Of a stretch of DNA of 64,000 nucleotides, positions 35,738 to 46,756 are shown one piece after another. The stretch is taken from the NCBI GenBank assembly GCA_028564925.1, contig CM053026.1, positions 606,318,457 through 606,382,456 of the forward strand, written 5' to 3'. This stretch comes from Lithobates sylvaticus (taxonomy: Eukaryota > Chordata > Amphibia > Anura > Ranidae). Position 1 is the stretch's first letter. Every line of letters begins with the position of its first letter. A program made the position numbers and the translations under genes. The notes under the pieces are model-generated. The model searched no databases, was not told where the DNA came from, and was given only the letters and a program-made list of their open reading frames with translations.

Positions 35738-36852
35738 ATCTGTACAGTGCCTTCACTATTTTCAACCATTTGTAAAATTTTCCTATTTTACATCACAACA
35801 TTCAGTTTCATTTTTTTTTTTTTTTTAACTCTAATAGAAATATTGTATTTCATGAGAAAGTGACTACAGATCTTTACAAATAGATTTAAATGACATACAA
35901 TGAAAAATGCAAAACAACTGATTGCATAAGTATACATCCTCTTAAATATGGCAAATCTAAGGCATCACTGGTGCAGTCAATTATTTCCCAAGGTCACATA
36001 ATTAGTTAAATGGAGATTACCTGTGTATAATCAAGGAGTTTCAATTGATTGTAGTATAAATACATGTGTGTCCAGAAGGTCCAGCTTCTGATGAGTTACT
36101 TTAATGGCATAACCCACACAGTGAATACAGAGGAACACTACATGAAACAGTAATTGATAAGTGGTGATAGACGCAATAACATTTCCAAGTCAATTAATAT
36201 CCCTTGGAGTACAGTTTAATCAAGCATTACTAAATGTAAAAAGTATAGCAAAACTGTAAATCTCTGAAGAAAAATGAGTGACTGAGCAACAAGGAGACTA
36301 GTGAGAGAGGTCCCCTAGAGGGCTATGACCACTCTTACAGAGTTATAGGCCTCAATGGCTATGATTGGAGAGACAATTCATACAGCTATTGCAGCTTTAT
36401 GGTGCAGAGGAAAAGATAGCCACTAATAACCAAAGCTCACATGACATCTCCCCTGTAGTTTGCCAGAAAGCATGCAGGAGACTTTCTAGCATTGATTAGA
36501 CCAAACACATTATTTGGGGTGAGCCTGATAATATTATACATTAATCATACCCACCATGATGCATGGTGGTGGCAGTAGGAGTGTTTTTCTGCAGCAAGCC
36601 TTGGAAGTGGAGAGTAGACTGATTCCATCTGAAAGAAACCTGAGCTTTTGGAGAATATTTGTCTTTCAGCAAGACAATGACCATAGAAATAAAGAAAATA
36701 CACAAGAATTGATTAAAAACAACAATGCTATTAATGACCTGGAATGCTTAAGTATCATAAGAGTTGAGATCTAAATTCAATAGGACATTTGTTACTCCTT
36801 GACTTGCTAAATAACCTTTGCTGTTAGGGACTTGACTTGACCTGTGCAGTTA
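35738..36852 (+). mobile_element. Old Tc1-family element, left part, heavily decayed
   Basis: Starts TACAGTGCCTTCACTATTTT, a Tc1-type terminus. The plus strand keeps traces of a transposase, notably VFQQDNDHRNKENTQELI near 36660-36715, matching the FQQDNDPKH catalytic-Asp region of fish/frog Tc1 proteins, preceded by the CATGGTGGTGGCAGTAGG region. It is interrupted at 36853 by a younger Tc1 element. Confidence 0.7.
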
Positions 36853-37064
36853 CAGTATCTCTCAAAAGTGAGTACACCCCTCACATTTTTGTAATAATTT
36901 TATTATATCTTTTCATGTGACAACACTGAAGAAATGACACTTTGCTACAATGTAAAGTAGTGAGTGTGCAGCTTGCATAACAGTGTTAATTTTCTGTCCC
37001 CTCAAAATTACTCAATACACAGCCATTAATGTCTAAACTGCTGGCAACAAAAGTGAGTACACCC

Positions 37065-37372
37065 TAAAGCCCCATACACACGGTCGGACACAGCCATTAA
37101 TGTCTAAACTGCTGGCAACAAAAGTGAGTACGGTTGTCCGACCGGACAAAGTGCTACGCATGCTCAGATCACATTACAAGACCAAAGCTATTGGCTACTA
37201 GCCTCTACGTAGTCCCGTCGTAGGCAACAAACGTCACCACGTTCAGAATGATCGGATTTTCCGACAACTTTGTCCGACCGTGTGTACGCAAAACCAACAT
37301 CGGACAAAGTATGACGGACATGGTCTGACGGACCTGGTCCGCGGATTGTCTGACCGTGTGTATGGGGCTTAA
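37065..37372. mobile_element. Harbinger-family MITE, 302 bp, with a captured 44-bp flank copy
   Basis: TAA duplications at 37065-37067 and 37370-37372 flank ends starting AGCCCCATACACACGG on both sides; the first 22 bases differ at one position between the ends. The interior shares the CGACGGGACTACGTAGAGGC region with the MITE at 21484, in inverse orientation. Positions 37088-37131 are an exact copy of the host Tc1 sequence at 37017-37060, replacing MITE sequence just inside the left end. Confidence 0.93.
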
Positions 37373-37394
37373 GTGAAAATGTTCAAATTGGGAC

Positions 37395-38366
37395 CAAAGT
37401 GTCAATATTTTGTGTGGCCATCATTATTTTTTCAGCACTGCCTTAACCCTCTTAGGCATGGAGTTCACCAGAGTGTCACAGGTTGCCGCTGGAGTCCTCT
37501 TCCACTCCTAAATGACAACATCACAGAGCTGGTGGATGTTAGAGACCTTGCACTCCTCCACCTTCCGTTTGAGGATGCCCAACAGATGCTCAATAGAGTT
37601 TAGGTTTGGAGACATGCTTGGCCAGTCCATCACCTTTATCCTAAGCTTCTTTAGCAAGGCAGTGGTTGTCTTGGAGGTGTGTTTGGGGTCGTTATGTTGG
37701 AATACTGCCCTGAAGCCCAGTCTTTCAAGGGAGGGGATTATGCTCTGCTTCAGTATGTCACATGTCGGCACACATGGTTCCCTCGATGAATTGTAGTGCC
37801 CCAGTTCAGGCAGCACTCATGCAGCCCCCCAGATAATGACACTCCCACTATCAGGCTTGACTGTTGGCAAGACACACTTGTCTTTGTACTCCTCATCTGG
37901 TTGCAGCCACACATGCTTGACACCATCTGAACCAAATAAGTTTATCTTGGTCTCATCAGACCAAAGGACATGGTTCCAGTAATTCATGTCCTTAGTCTGC
38001 TTGTCTTCAGCAAACTGTTTGCAGGCTTTCTTGTGCATCATCTTTAGAAGAGGCTTCCTTCTGGGATGACAGCCATGCAGACCAATTTGGTGTAGTGTGC
38101 GGCGTATGGTTCGAGCACTGGCAGGCTGACCCCCAACCCCTTCAACCTCTGCAGCAATGCTGGCAGCACCCATACATCCATTGCCCAAAAATAACCTCTG
38201 GATATGACGCTGAGCGCATACATTCAACTTGTTTGGTCGACCATGGCGAGGCCTGTTCTGAGTGGCACATGTCCTGTTAAACCTCTGTATGGTCTTGGCC
38301 ATCTTTATGTTGAGCAACAATTCATTTTTTCAGATCCTCAGAGTGTTCTTTGCCATGAGGTGCCAT
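37395..38366 (-). pseudogene. Tc1 transposase, disrupted
   Basis: The start is near 38366. A long frame at 38320-37817 holds the N-terminal HTH region (PRHGRPNKLNVCAQRHIQRL, SARTIRRTLHQIGLHG) and the first catalytic segment NHVLWSDETKINLF. The next segment, FQHNDPKHTSKTTTALL to SPNLNSIEH, is in another frame at 37816-37508. The segment FQHNDPKH appears one residue short of the family form FQHDNDPKH, where the second catalytic Asp sits, so the enzyme would be dead even without the frameshifts. An early stop after about 15 residues also breaks the N-terminus. It belongs to the same family as the split element at 22051-29333. Confidence 0.87.
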
Positions 38367-38514
38367 GTTGAACTTCCAGTGACCAATATGAGAGAGTGAG
38401 AGTGAGACCTTGTATCACTAATGAGCCGCATGACACTGGGGAGGGAAAACGGCTAATTGGGCCCAATTTGGACATTTTCACTTAGGGGTGTACTCACTTT
38501 TGTGAGATCTATAT

Positions 38515-39170
38515 GTATATGTTAATCCTTCATGTCTCACACAAGTGCCTTTACCTTTGGTATTCTACCTATGTTATACTAATAAACAATTTGAGCAAGT
38601 AGAACATTTGGTACGGAATTGTAAACAGGTTGTTCACTCACAATAGTCATGCAACTTGACAGAGTAAAAATTGTAGAGAGACTATAGTGCTTAGAGAAAT
38701 CTATTCACATGGATTCTATCAAATACTTTAGTGATTATAGGTATTCAGTGCCTTGCAAATTGTTCAACAGTTGTACATTTTGCATTGTTACATCCAGGAA
38801 TGGATTTCATTGGGAATGTGTATTATCTAGTTTTCAAAAGAATTTGCAAATAAAAAAACTGAAATGTCTTGATTGTAGATAGATTGCCTTATGAAGCCAC
38901 ATATTTAGCTGGATAGAGTGCACATGTTTGCAATTAAACTGTTAGCTTGTTAGAAAAAAAAACATTTAAACACAATCATGAAGACACACATCTATCAAAA
39001 AGGTTGGAGATAACATTCTGGAAAAGTAGTAATCATGATTAGTTTATAAAAATACCCCAAACTTTGAACATCTATTAAATATTAAATCCATTAAATCTAT
39101 TTTTAAAAAATGAAGTTAAAATTACTTTGCATAGAAAAGGCTGTCTTTCAAAACTCTGTAATAAGGTAAG
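38515..39170 (+). mobile_element. Old Tc1 remains: right part of one element and the start of another
   Basis: After the younger insertion, decayed sequence with CAATTTGAGCAAGTAGAACA fits the C-terminal part of the element begun at 35738. At about 38745, TATTCAGTGCCTTGCAAATTG is a second Tc1-type terminus. It is followed by ATGAAGACACACATCTATCA and CAAACTTTGAACATCTATTA, which match the N-terminal part of Sleeping Beauty-like transposases. Both are too decayed to give clear ends. Confidence 0.55.
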
Positions 39171-39204
39171 GAGGTCATTAGTCAGATGAGCAAGCAAGAG
39201 CATA

Positions 39205-39300
39205 ATGCCGCGTACACATTAGATTGTAAGCTCCTCTGAGCAGGGCCCTCTCAACCCTCTTGTATTTTATTGTATTATAACTGTATTGTCTACCTTCAGG
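39205..39300 (+). repeat. L2-like LINE/SINE 3' fragment
   Basis: ATTAGATTGTAAGCTCCTCT, GAGCAGGGCCCTCTC and then TTGTATTTTATTGTATTATA are the conserved run that in many amphibian repeats precedes the GTAAAGCGCT...GGCGCTATATAAAT tail, like that at 2766. The tail itself is missing here because the foldback element begins. Confidence 0.55.
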
Positions 39301-39329
39301 TCTGATATGGAAATTAAGGGGAACCCTGC

Positions 39330-40202
39330 ACCAAATTAAAAAAAAAAAATGACATAGGGGTCCCCACAAAATCCATACCAGACCCTTATCCGAGCATGCA
39401 ATCTGGCAGGCTGCAGGATAACATGGGGAGGGTGCTTTGGGGTCTGACCCCAAAGCACCTTGTCCCCATGTTGATTGGGACAAGGGCCTCATCCCCGCAA
39501 CCCTTGCCTGGTGGTTGTGGGGGTATGCGGGTGGGGAGCTTATCGGAATCTGGAAGCCCCTTTAACAAGGGGACCCCAAGATCACGGCCTCTTCCCCTGT
39601 GTGAATTGGTAATGGGGTACATTGCACCCCTACCATTTCATAAAAAAAGTGTCAAAAATGTTAAAAAAGACAAGATACAGCTTGGGACAAGTCCTTTATA
39701 AAAAGCCCCTGTGGCATCAGAGGGGGGCGTGGTCACCAGTTTACCTCACCGGGTGGCCCTGCCCTCAGTTATATAAGAACTGTCACAGAGAAGATGCCTA
39801 AGTTGGCGGGAGCCTCCCATGCGGCTTTTTTTTTCCTTCTTTGGTCCATAAGGCAGCGTGACCTTACATCGCGGGACATTTTTATTTTTTTGTTTTTTAA
39901 TAAAGGACTTGTCCCAAGCTGTCTCTTGTCTTTTTTTTACAATTTTTGTCACTTTTTTGTGAAATGGTAGGGGTATGATGTATCCCATTACCAATTCACA
40001 CAGGGAAGAAGGCCGGGATCTGGGTGTCCCCTTGTTGTCCCATGCACCCTCCCCATGTTCAGGGCATGTGACCTGGTATGGTTCAGGAGGGGGGGTGCTC
40101 TCTCTTCCCCCACTCTTTTCCTGCGGCCTGCCAGGTTGCGTGCTCGGATAGGGGTCTGGTATCGATTTTGGGGGGACCCCTACGCCATTTTTTTAATTTT
40201 AC
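39330..40202. mobile_element. Foldback-type element with long inverted arms
   Basis: Left arm (39333 to about 39710) and right arm (about 39889-40202) are inverted copies. Matched blocks include ATAGGGGTCCCCACAAAATC with GATTTTGGGGGGACCCCTA, GTGTGAATTGGTAATGGG with CCCATTACCAATTCACAC, and CAGCTTGGGACAAGTCCTTT with AAAGGACTTGTCCCAAGCTG. The left arm carries ~100 bp the right one lacks. The ~180-bp centre is distinct. There is no coding capacity, so it must be moved by another element's enzyme. Confidence 0.8.
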
Positions 40203-40830
40203 ATTCATACAGATTGGAAATTTTTCAGGCATCGTTTTTGCAACTCACCTTGGACACCTCCCATCTCTCCCCTCGATTGAGTTTTTTTTCCACCTTGGCT
40301 GTATGCAGTTATATGCCCCCTCAGATCCTGGCAGGGATATTTCCCAGGTTTCCTCAACCATCAGGCTTTAGCATTTTATGACCAACTTTAGAGCTGATAT
40401 GTAAGTAACTTTGGGGTGTTTGGTCTTCTCTTCACCTTACATCCCTATTTAATTTAATTTTCATTTGAGTAATTTGGAATGTTTTTTATAGATATGCACT
40501 CTTCACTTGCTTCTGAAGAAGTGGAATTTCATCCACGAAATGCATCAAGCTTTTAAATGCAGTTTTTTTCATTCAATCATGTGTTTACATCATACTCTGT
40601 TTTTTGATTTTATGTATCATGTGCAACAATGGAATTTTTATTTCATGTCTATTATATGCCCATCAGCTCATCTTATCTGCTACGTACCATGTCCCATGTG
40701 CATTTTTATGAATAAACTTCCTCTTCATTGTGTAATTTATCTATCTATATCTATTTTTTCCAAACACACATCTCACTCAAAGTCCCAAATTCCCCTCTTC
40801 TCCTAACAGGGTGGTAAAACCATGGCTCAA
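40203..40830 (+). mobile_element. Penelope-type terminal relic with hammerhead-like motif
   Basis: AT-rich DNA around the motif at 40509-40550, ending near AATAAACTTCCTCTTC (about 40712), has the look of Penelope-like terminal repeats: hammerhead, then T-rich DNA and a polyadenylation-like AATAAA. No reverse transcriptase segment is present. The edges are uncertain. Confidence 0.5.
40509..40550 (+). ncRNA. Hammerhead-ribozyme-like motif
   Basis: GCTT at 40509-40512, CTGAAGA at 40513-40519, stem II GTGG...CCAC (with one extra A on the 5' side) at 40520-40536, GAAA at 40537-40540, a self-complementary ATGCAT ending at 40545, C at 40546 as the predicted cleavage base, then AAGC at 40547-40550 pairing with GCTT. 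The architecture is the same as at 15619-15687, including the extra base before stem II, although the sequence differs. Confidence 0.6.
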
Positions 40831-40977
40831 CTGCCTGCTTTTACCAGCCTCATTTAGACTTGTGATTGTGGTAAACACAGGTGGTTAGGACATGATTTTA
40901 CCAACACTCCCTCTCCGGCACCCTCCTCCCCCCTGTTGCATTCAGTGGACAGTACTGCCTGTTGAATGCAACCCATT

Positions 40978-41400
40978 TAAAATGGTAGTAAACTCTTTAA
41001 AAAAAATTCCCCCTGCAAGGCAAAGGCATAATATGCTTGTATGCACCACATACTTGCGCATTATGAGGGACCTACCTTAAAGCAAAGCCCTCCAGTGGCA
41101 TGTTAGCAACGCTATAGAGGCTTCCACCTTCACCTTGTCTTCCTTCTGTGCTCGTAGGCTGTGGCCACTTGATTGGCCAAGCTGCAATGACGTCTTGGCC
41201 GTGGCACACAGCTTTGAAGGAATGGTACGTGTATGCTGTTCCTTCAAAGCACATGCGCTGGCGATGTCACTGTCTACTGCTTGCTAGAATATCTCCTAAA
41301 AGGTGCAGGTTTAGGAGATATTAATTTCACCTACAGGTAAGCTTTATTATAATCATACCTGTAGGTAAAAATAAAGAATGAGAGTTTACTACCACTTTAA
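40978..41400. mobile_element. TTAA-flanked MITE, about 420 bp
   Basis: TTAAAATGGTAGTAAACTCT at 40978-40997 pairs with AGAGTTTACTACCACTTTAA at 41381-41400 (18 of 20 positions), with TTAA at both borders. An inner hairpin is built on TTGAAGGAA/TTCCTTCAA-like motifs near 41213-41247. There is no coding region. The superfamily is undetermined; TTAA borders fit piggyBac- or Kolobok-type mobilisation. Confidence 0.8.
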
Positions 41401-41454
41401 GTGCAGCTGATGATCAGTGTATTCTGATATTGCCAGATCTTGATGTCAAAATAC

Positions 41455-41520
41455 ACATAGGTTGGACTTGATGGACTTGTGTCTTTTTTCAACCTCGCCT
41501 ACTATGTAATACAATGTGCT
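41455..41520 (+). repeat. CR1/L2-type LINE 3' tail
   Basis: TAGGTTGGACTTGATGGACT, then TGTGTCTTTTTTCAACC and ACTATGTAATAC match the conserved end of CR1-clade LINEs (GGTTGGACT.GATG....). Only the terminal ~65 bp is recognisable. Confidence 0.6.
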
Positions 41521-43827
41521 GGTGCGGACAGTGTGTGTATGGGGGAATATGTTCTTCATTCAGATTGCTGGCTGAAGAAAAAAAATCTTTGGGCAGCTTG
41601 AAGAATTGCAGAAAACATGCTAGGCTGCAGGACAATTGGCAGAGATAAAAAGTGAGCTGGGCCGGAAAGGGTGCAAGACAGATGAATTTGGACTAGTGTG
41701 GAGACAGGAGGCTGCAGCGATGTTTGTAGTGCAGATTTATGGAGGGGAGAGCAGATAGCTGAAGAAAAGGACATAAAGTAATCCGTGGAGGGGGAGGAGG
41801 ATCAGGAGGGGGTACTAGGAGGGGGTGACCGGTGTAGAAGTGAAAGTAACTCACAAAGAAGGTTTAGTGACCCAGCAGGAGGGAGAGCGTGTTGATGGCA
41901 GTGGAGAGAGCTCTGTGAGAAAAGAGGGATTACCATGTAGCATGGGTGTAGCGTAAGGGTTTGCAGGGGTCACAATCCGAAACCAAACCTTGGTGCTTCA
42001 ACTTTGGATGAGATTGAATTCAGTTGGAACTCTTTTACACACTGGACTCTGTTATATGGAGTTTGTGTAGTGCTACACCTGTATTCCTTAATGTGTTTTG
42101 AAAATTGTTTGTCTAAGAATTTTGTGTCAGCAGATGTAGTATTCAAGAGGTTTACTATCTGTACCCAGTGCAGCTTGTTGTGTTTATATTTATTTGTGAC
42201 TAGATACCTGTGGCCCATCATAACGTGTCTCTATTGCTGCACATGATAGTGGCACCTATGTGGTCAATGATGAGGAGCTGGGCCTCTCCCATACAACTGA
42301 TGTGACCTCCCACAAGTTTGGATTGGTGGCCTGCCTCCCATGGGAGTGTTTGACAGTGATATCCCTGGCCCCTGGGGTGGTGAGTTCCTCTATCAATATG
42401 GCTGTGCTACACAACAGCCCTCATGTGTATGTGCCACTGCCTGCTGATGCACCAATGGTGTCACACACCACTATTATCCAGTGTGGATGCCAGACTAGTG
42501 AGGAATACAAATAGGAGGGGGAGTTGACATCACAGATGGTACCTTTCTCCTGCCCTACTAGTGGAGCCCAGAAACACATCCTGAAACAAGTGAATTGGAA
42601 AGCTGATTTAGCATATAAAATCATAAATCATTTTGACTTTCTCAAAGGAAACCAAAAGCTTCTGTGCTAATGGACATTGTGCAGGCATATTCCACTGATG
42701 TCACACTTAAAAAAAATTGCAAAAAATTGCAGCCAGCACAATTAGAAAATATGCCATATAAAAAAAAAACACATGTAGCCTGATATCACTGTAGTGTATG
42801 TGGGCATGGACAGGGCTGTAGGACATCAACAACATTAAGATGTAACAAAGGATGTAAAAATATACCCCCCCCACTCTGTTATTCTCTAAAGTTTGACATA
42901 CATGGATCAAAATGTGGCCAGTTCATCAGGAAATGGGCAAGGCTTGTACAGAAGTCAGTCTATAAACCAACTTCTGTTCACCCACCCTGTCAGATTTTAG
43001 ACACTCGATCAGCACTGCAGGCTACATTTGTCAGCGCTGATCAGTGTATTGTGATGGGGAAGAAGCCTCCCCACTGTCAGAATACAAAAGCTTAGCATGT
43101 GGATGAGGAAATCAAGTCAGTTAAGTGAAAAAAATAAAAAATAATAATCTATGGGTTGTCTAAGACACACAGCATTTTACTGCCTACATTACATTCAGTA
43201 ACGTTTTGAATCTACTTCAACAGACCTGCCAGTGCTTGGCAGGACTCCCTATGCTTTCTCTAGCACACATTGTGAATATGATTGCTTTTATAGGGCTGGC
43301 TTATTCAAAATTCTTTATTGGCCCTTCAAAACCAGCTGTTAAAAGGCCATGCAATGCATTATGGTCACATAAATTTTGTATTGCTGAATTTCCTTATTAA
43401 TACACTGGGACTGAATGTTTTTAATATGAACCTCATCCCTACTCAGATCCCTTTCTACCAAATCACCACTATCCAGTGTCTTTTGAGAGATTTATATATG
43501 AATACACAAACATCTCAAAAAACCTGTCTTAAGGAGAGAGCCAGTAAACCAAAAAAAATAAAAAATAAAAAATCTGTAACAAAAGATGAATAAAACTACA
43601 TAGTGATACATTTCTTAAAATAGTACACATAAAAACAGGATAAATTAAAATATTGCACTCACAAGTGTACATTCAGGGGCCACACATGTAAGCCTGTGCA
43701 GCCGCCGCTATGGGCAGGGAGGTGGATTGTGATGCAGACACTCCAGAAACGCTGGTATGAGAATCAAATACCACCACTGAGAGATAATAGCAGACCATTC
43801 TCTCTCCTGTCAACTCGCAAAGGCACC
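41521..43827. other. Intronic DNA with one unexplained open frame
   Basis: Mostly featureless. At 42260-42514 (+) an open frame of 84 codons, preceded in frame by a GTYVV-like segment, reads with near-normal composition (ending QCGCQTSEEYK) but matches no family I know. GATCAGCGCTGCAGG-type dyads near 43005-43050 look like part of an old MITE. Confidence 0.4.
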
Positions 43828-44048
43828 TTAAAGTGTAAGTAACCCCCCTATCATTTTCAACCAAGGAAGCTGCCATCTTTGCCTCTGTTTAATCTACAAC
43901 TGCCATGATGCTGCACATGTGATCAGTTATGACACCAGCCATTGGATGGTTTGACAGTTTGATTGAGAGCCCAACCAATGGGAGTGTTACATTTCCGACA
44001 CGTGCCGTAAATGAAACGGTTTTATGGATGGGTCTACTTCTGCTTTAA
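43828..44048. mobile_element. TTAA-flanked MITE, 221 bp
   Basis: Left end TTAAAGTGTAAGTAACCC from 43828; right end GGGTCTACTTCTGCTTTAA to 44048. The ends pair at most positions (TTAAAG...AAGTA...CCC). The interior is non-coding. It is a third element of the TTAA-bordered type in the window, different inside from those at 3958 and 40978. Confidence 0.65.
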
Positions 44049-44049
44049 G

Positions 44050-45250
44050 AATGAGTTTTCAGAGAAACCTCCGCTAGTTTACTAGTTGGATACTAGTTGG
44101 ATACTTGAATCACCTGCTGGTAAATGATGCAATCTCAGTGCTGTGGAAAAAAAAAGGGTATACGTACCACAGCGCTGACAGCCTGAATAAATACAATAAA
44201 GTATAAATGTAGTGCATACAAAATTAAGTGCAAAATGAATCCAAAAATACAAAAAATATATCAAGCATGTCAGCCAGTGAAAACTTAAAAAACATGTGCA
44301 AATAGGCATAAACTTCTAGATGGAAGGTTCCTTTCACAGGTGCTTTCCATAGGTGCTGCTGTGCTAGAAATAGTGCAAATCAATATTAAGCATGAGTCCA
44401 AAAAAAGACGTGCACATAAACATATGTTCCTTTCATAAGTTCCTTTCAAAAGTGCTGCTGTGCTAAAAAAAAACATGATGCTGTAAACAGGTGCATACGG
44501 GATCCACCACCCCCCCCCCCCCCTGCTTATGGTTGAACTCACCAGATCGAATGGACCCCCAAGCATCACTGCATTGTGGGTCAGGTAGGCTTAGTACGGT
44601 GAACAGGATGATGAAAACGCCAACTCATGGGTGCGATCCTTCCTGTGGTGTTTTCAGGCACAAACATATGGAGAAAAATCCCACATAGTAAAGTATGTCT
44701 TGTTTAATTCATTAAAATCAATCTTTAGAGAGTTACAATCATAAAATCAATCTTTACAAGGTTCCAAGGTGGAGGGCAAATGGATGAACATCAATTACCA
44801 GTCCATTGATCATTAGGTTCTCTCACAACCTAACTGCAATTGAACGGGCATTGGGCATGATGTCACCGCGGTGCTGCAAGCTGCGTATGACTGCGTTTCG
44901 CCCATCCCACCGGGTGTTATCAAAGACAAGAGACTCAGCTTTGAATACACCCAACAGGAAGCGTTACGCTCACATGACCATACCTCCCTTACCTTGGGTG
45001 TACTCAACCTCAAAAGGGAACTTCCTCTCATCAAATGGAAGACAATCCTGACCATGACTGTTTTGCATTGCCTATATAAAAACCCTGACAGGTCAAACAT
45101 AATCCTTATTAAACCACATGGGTATTGGGAGCAACATTGACTTGATGACAAAAATAGGAAAAATAAACATAAATTTAAATAAAATTAAATTTGGCCTATG
45201 GCATGTTTTGACCTATGTCATGTACAGCAGTGGCAGGCCTAATCACTAAT
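44050..45250 (-). mobile_element. Penelope-type terminal repeat relic
   Basis: Repeated GTGCTGCTGTGCTA and CCTTTCATAAGTTCC-type units, AATAAA-like signals, and on the minus strand GGGATGGGCGAAACGCAGTC near 44890-44912 recall hammerhead-bearing terminal repeats of frog Penelope-like elements. The hammerhead core is too decayed to draw. A C-run lies at 44507-44522. No coding remains. Confidence 0.45.
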
Positions 45251-46555
45251 TAGTACCTTTAGCGCGGGGGATTGATTTTATTACAATGTCAAATACTGTG
45301 ATTCCTGACTCTGTCTTCCTTCTTTAATAGAGTCTTAGTCCCTCTCCACCATTCTATAATTCAAATTAGAATGCCAAAGAGACAGAGTGGGATCTCCACA
45401 TCTTGTGAAAACTGTCAGATATAAGGACACAGTGAATGATTCAACCTGCAGATATTTATACAACATGTAAATATCACTTTTGTGTAGATTGATCCTTTAT
45501 AACTTATATAATGATCTGTACAAATAAACAGAACAGTTTTGTTCTTTAATTATAATTATAATAAAGTTTATTTAATCAGGTTTCGCCCCCTGGCTTGCTA
45601 TATTTTTGACAAAAGCATGGACTATTTTTTCAGGTAGGCAACCCACAGCTGAAAAGCCTTCAAACATATGTAGATTTTTAGTTTAATTTATTTATGTCAG
45701 TTCACTTTTTCCCATATGCTTCAAAAATGTAACTTGTACTGAGAAAAAAAGGTAAAGCATGTCTACCTCCAACTTGAGAGTTATACATAATGCATGCAAG
45801 TCATTACAGTACAAATATAATGACTTCTTTACTAAATTAATTCATTAGAGACTTTAAAGTAAAAATGGTATATTTAATAAGTATACAACGCTGCACAAAA
45901 ATGGCTTATTTAAGTTGGAATAACATGAATTCAATGCTATTTGTCATATGTCATATTTTGAACAGATCCAAGGAAGCATTTGCTGTAATTCGGTACAAAA
46001 CATATTAGTAGCTCTTGTACAATTATGTAATTAAAGCTTTCTGCCAAGAGGACAAGGACATTAAAATGCTTCCTTACTGGAACTGAAAGAAAAAAGAAAG
46101 AAAAATATCCATAAAAAAGACATATATACCTAATCTTTCAAATTTTGTGCTTGCATTGTAAATTGACATAAAGTATACATTATTTATATTAAGGAAACTG
46201 TGATCGGCCAGTAATGCTCTCTTAATAAAAATGTTTTATGAAATTGTAGAAGGGATTGATATGTCTTCTGTACCGTGCTATATGAAACACATAAAAAAAG
46301 TATCAATCTTATTTAGACTACTCTGTAAGGGAACTTTGGTCTGATGGGAAAGTAGGCTATCGTTTCAAAATGAGAAGCTGGTGAAATCACCTGATTACAT
46401 ATATGCAATTTAATTAACCATAATGAAAAACAATTCTCTTGAAGATTGTTCTCATTATTGTACTATAGTGCAGTGTGTTTTTAGGAAAATACTACATGCA
46501 GTATATTGACCCCAATAATAAAGAAAAGGAAATTCATGTATTATGATTTTCTGTG
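45251..46555. other. AT-rich intronic DNA, no gene recognised
   Basis: No supported feature on either strand. Confidence 0.5.
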
Positions 46556-46756
46556 AGGGTTTGGTGCTCTTTACATTGGAAACACCCTTTCCTTAACCCC
46601 TTCCAGCCATGTGTATGCATATATGCAGCCTCACTGAAGTGGAGCTTCTTCTGTGATTCTGCATATACCGTATATGTACATGTCTTTGCGCTGGGAGTGC
46701 ACTGCACAACGTGCTCCCAGCATAGGGGCCAGGCTTTCACTGAGAGCCCTGGGTCC
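46556..46756. repeat. Truncated interspersed repeat next to the hAT end
   Basis: CCTTAACCCCTTCCAGCC followed by GC-rich sequence (GCTGGGAGTGCACTGCAC, inverted to GTGCTCCCAGC) looks like one end of a non-autonomous DNA element cut off by the hAT insertion at 46757. Confidence 0.4.

Larger units (their letters stand above)
36851..38514 (-). mobile_element. Younger Tc1 element inserted in the older one, with a nested Harbinger MITE
   Basis: Left terminus CAGTATCTCTCAAAAGTGAG from 36853 after TA; right terminus CACTTTTGTGAGATCTA near 38497-38513. It has the same terminal and inner repeats as the Tc1 at 22051, so both are copies of one family. The minus strand encodes the transposase. A 302-bp Harbinger MITE sits at 37068-37369 in its terminal region, so the order of insertion is old Tc1, this Tc1, then the MITE. 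Confidence 0.92.

Noticed and set aside
44880-44915. Third hammerhead candidate on the minus strand
   Set aside because: GAAAC and a GTC are present, but CTGAAGA/CTGATGA and stem II cannot be drawn convincingly; kept only as support for a Penelope-type relic.
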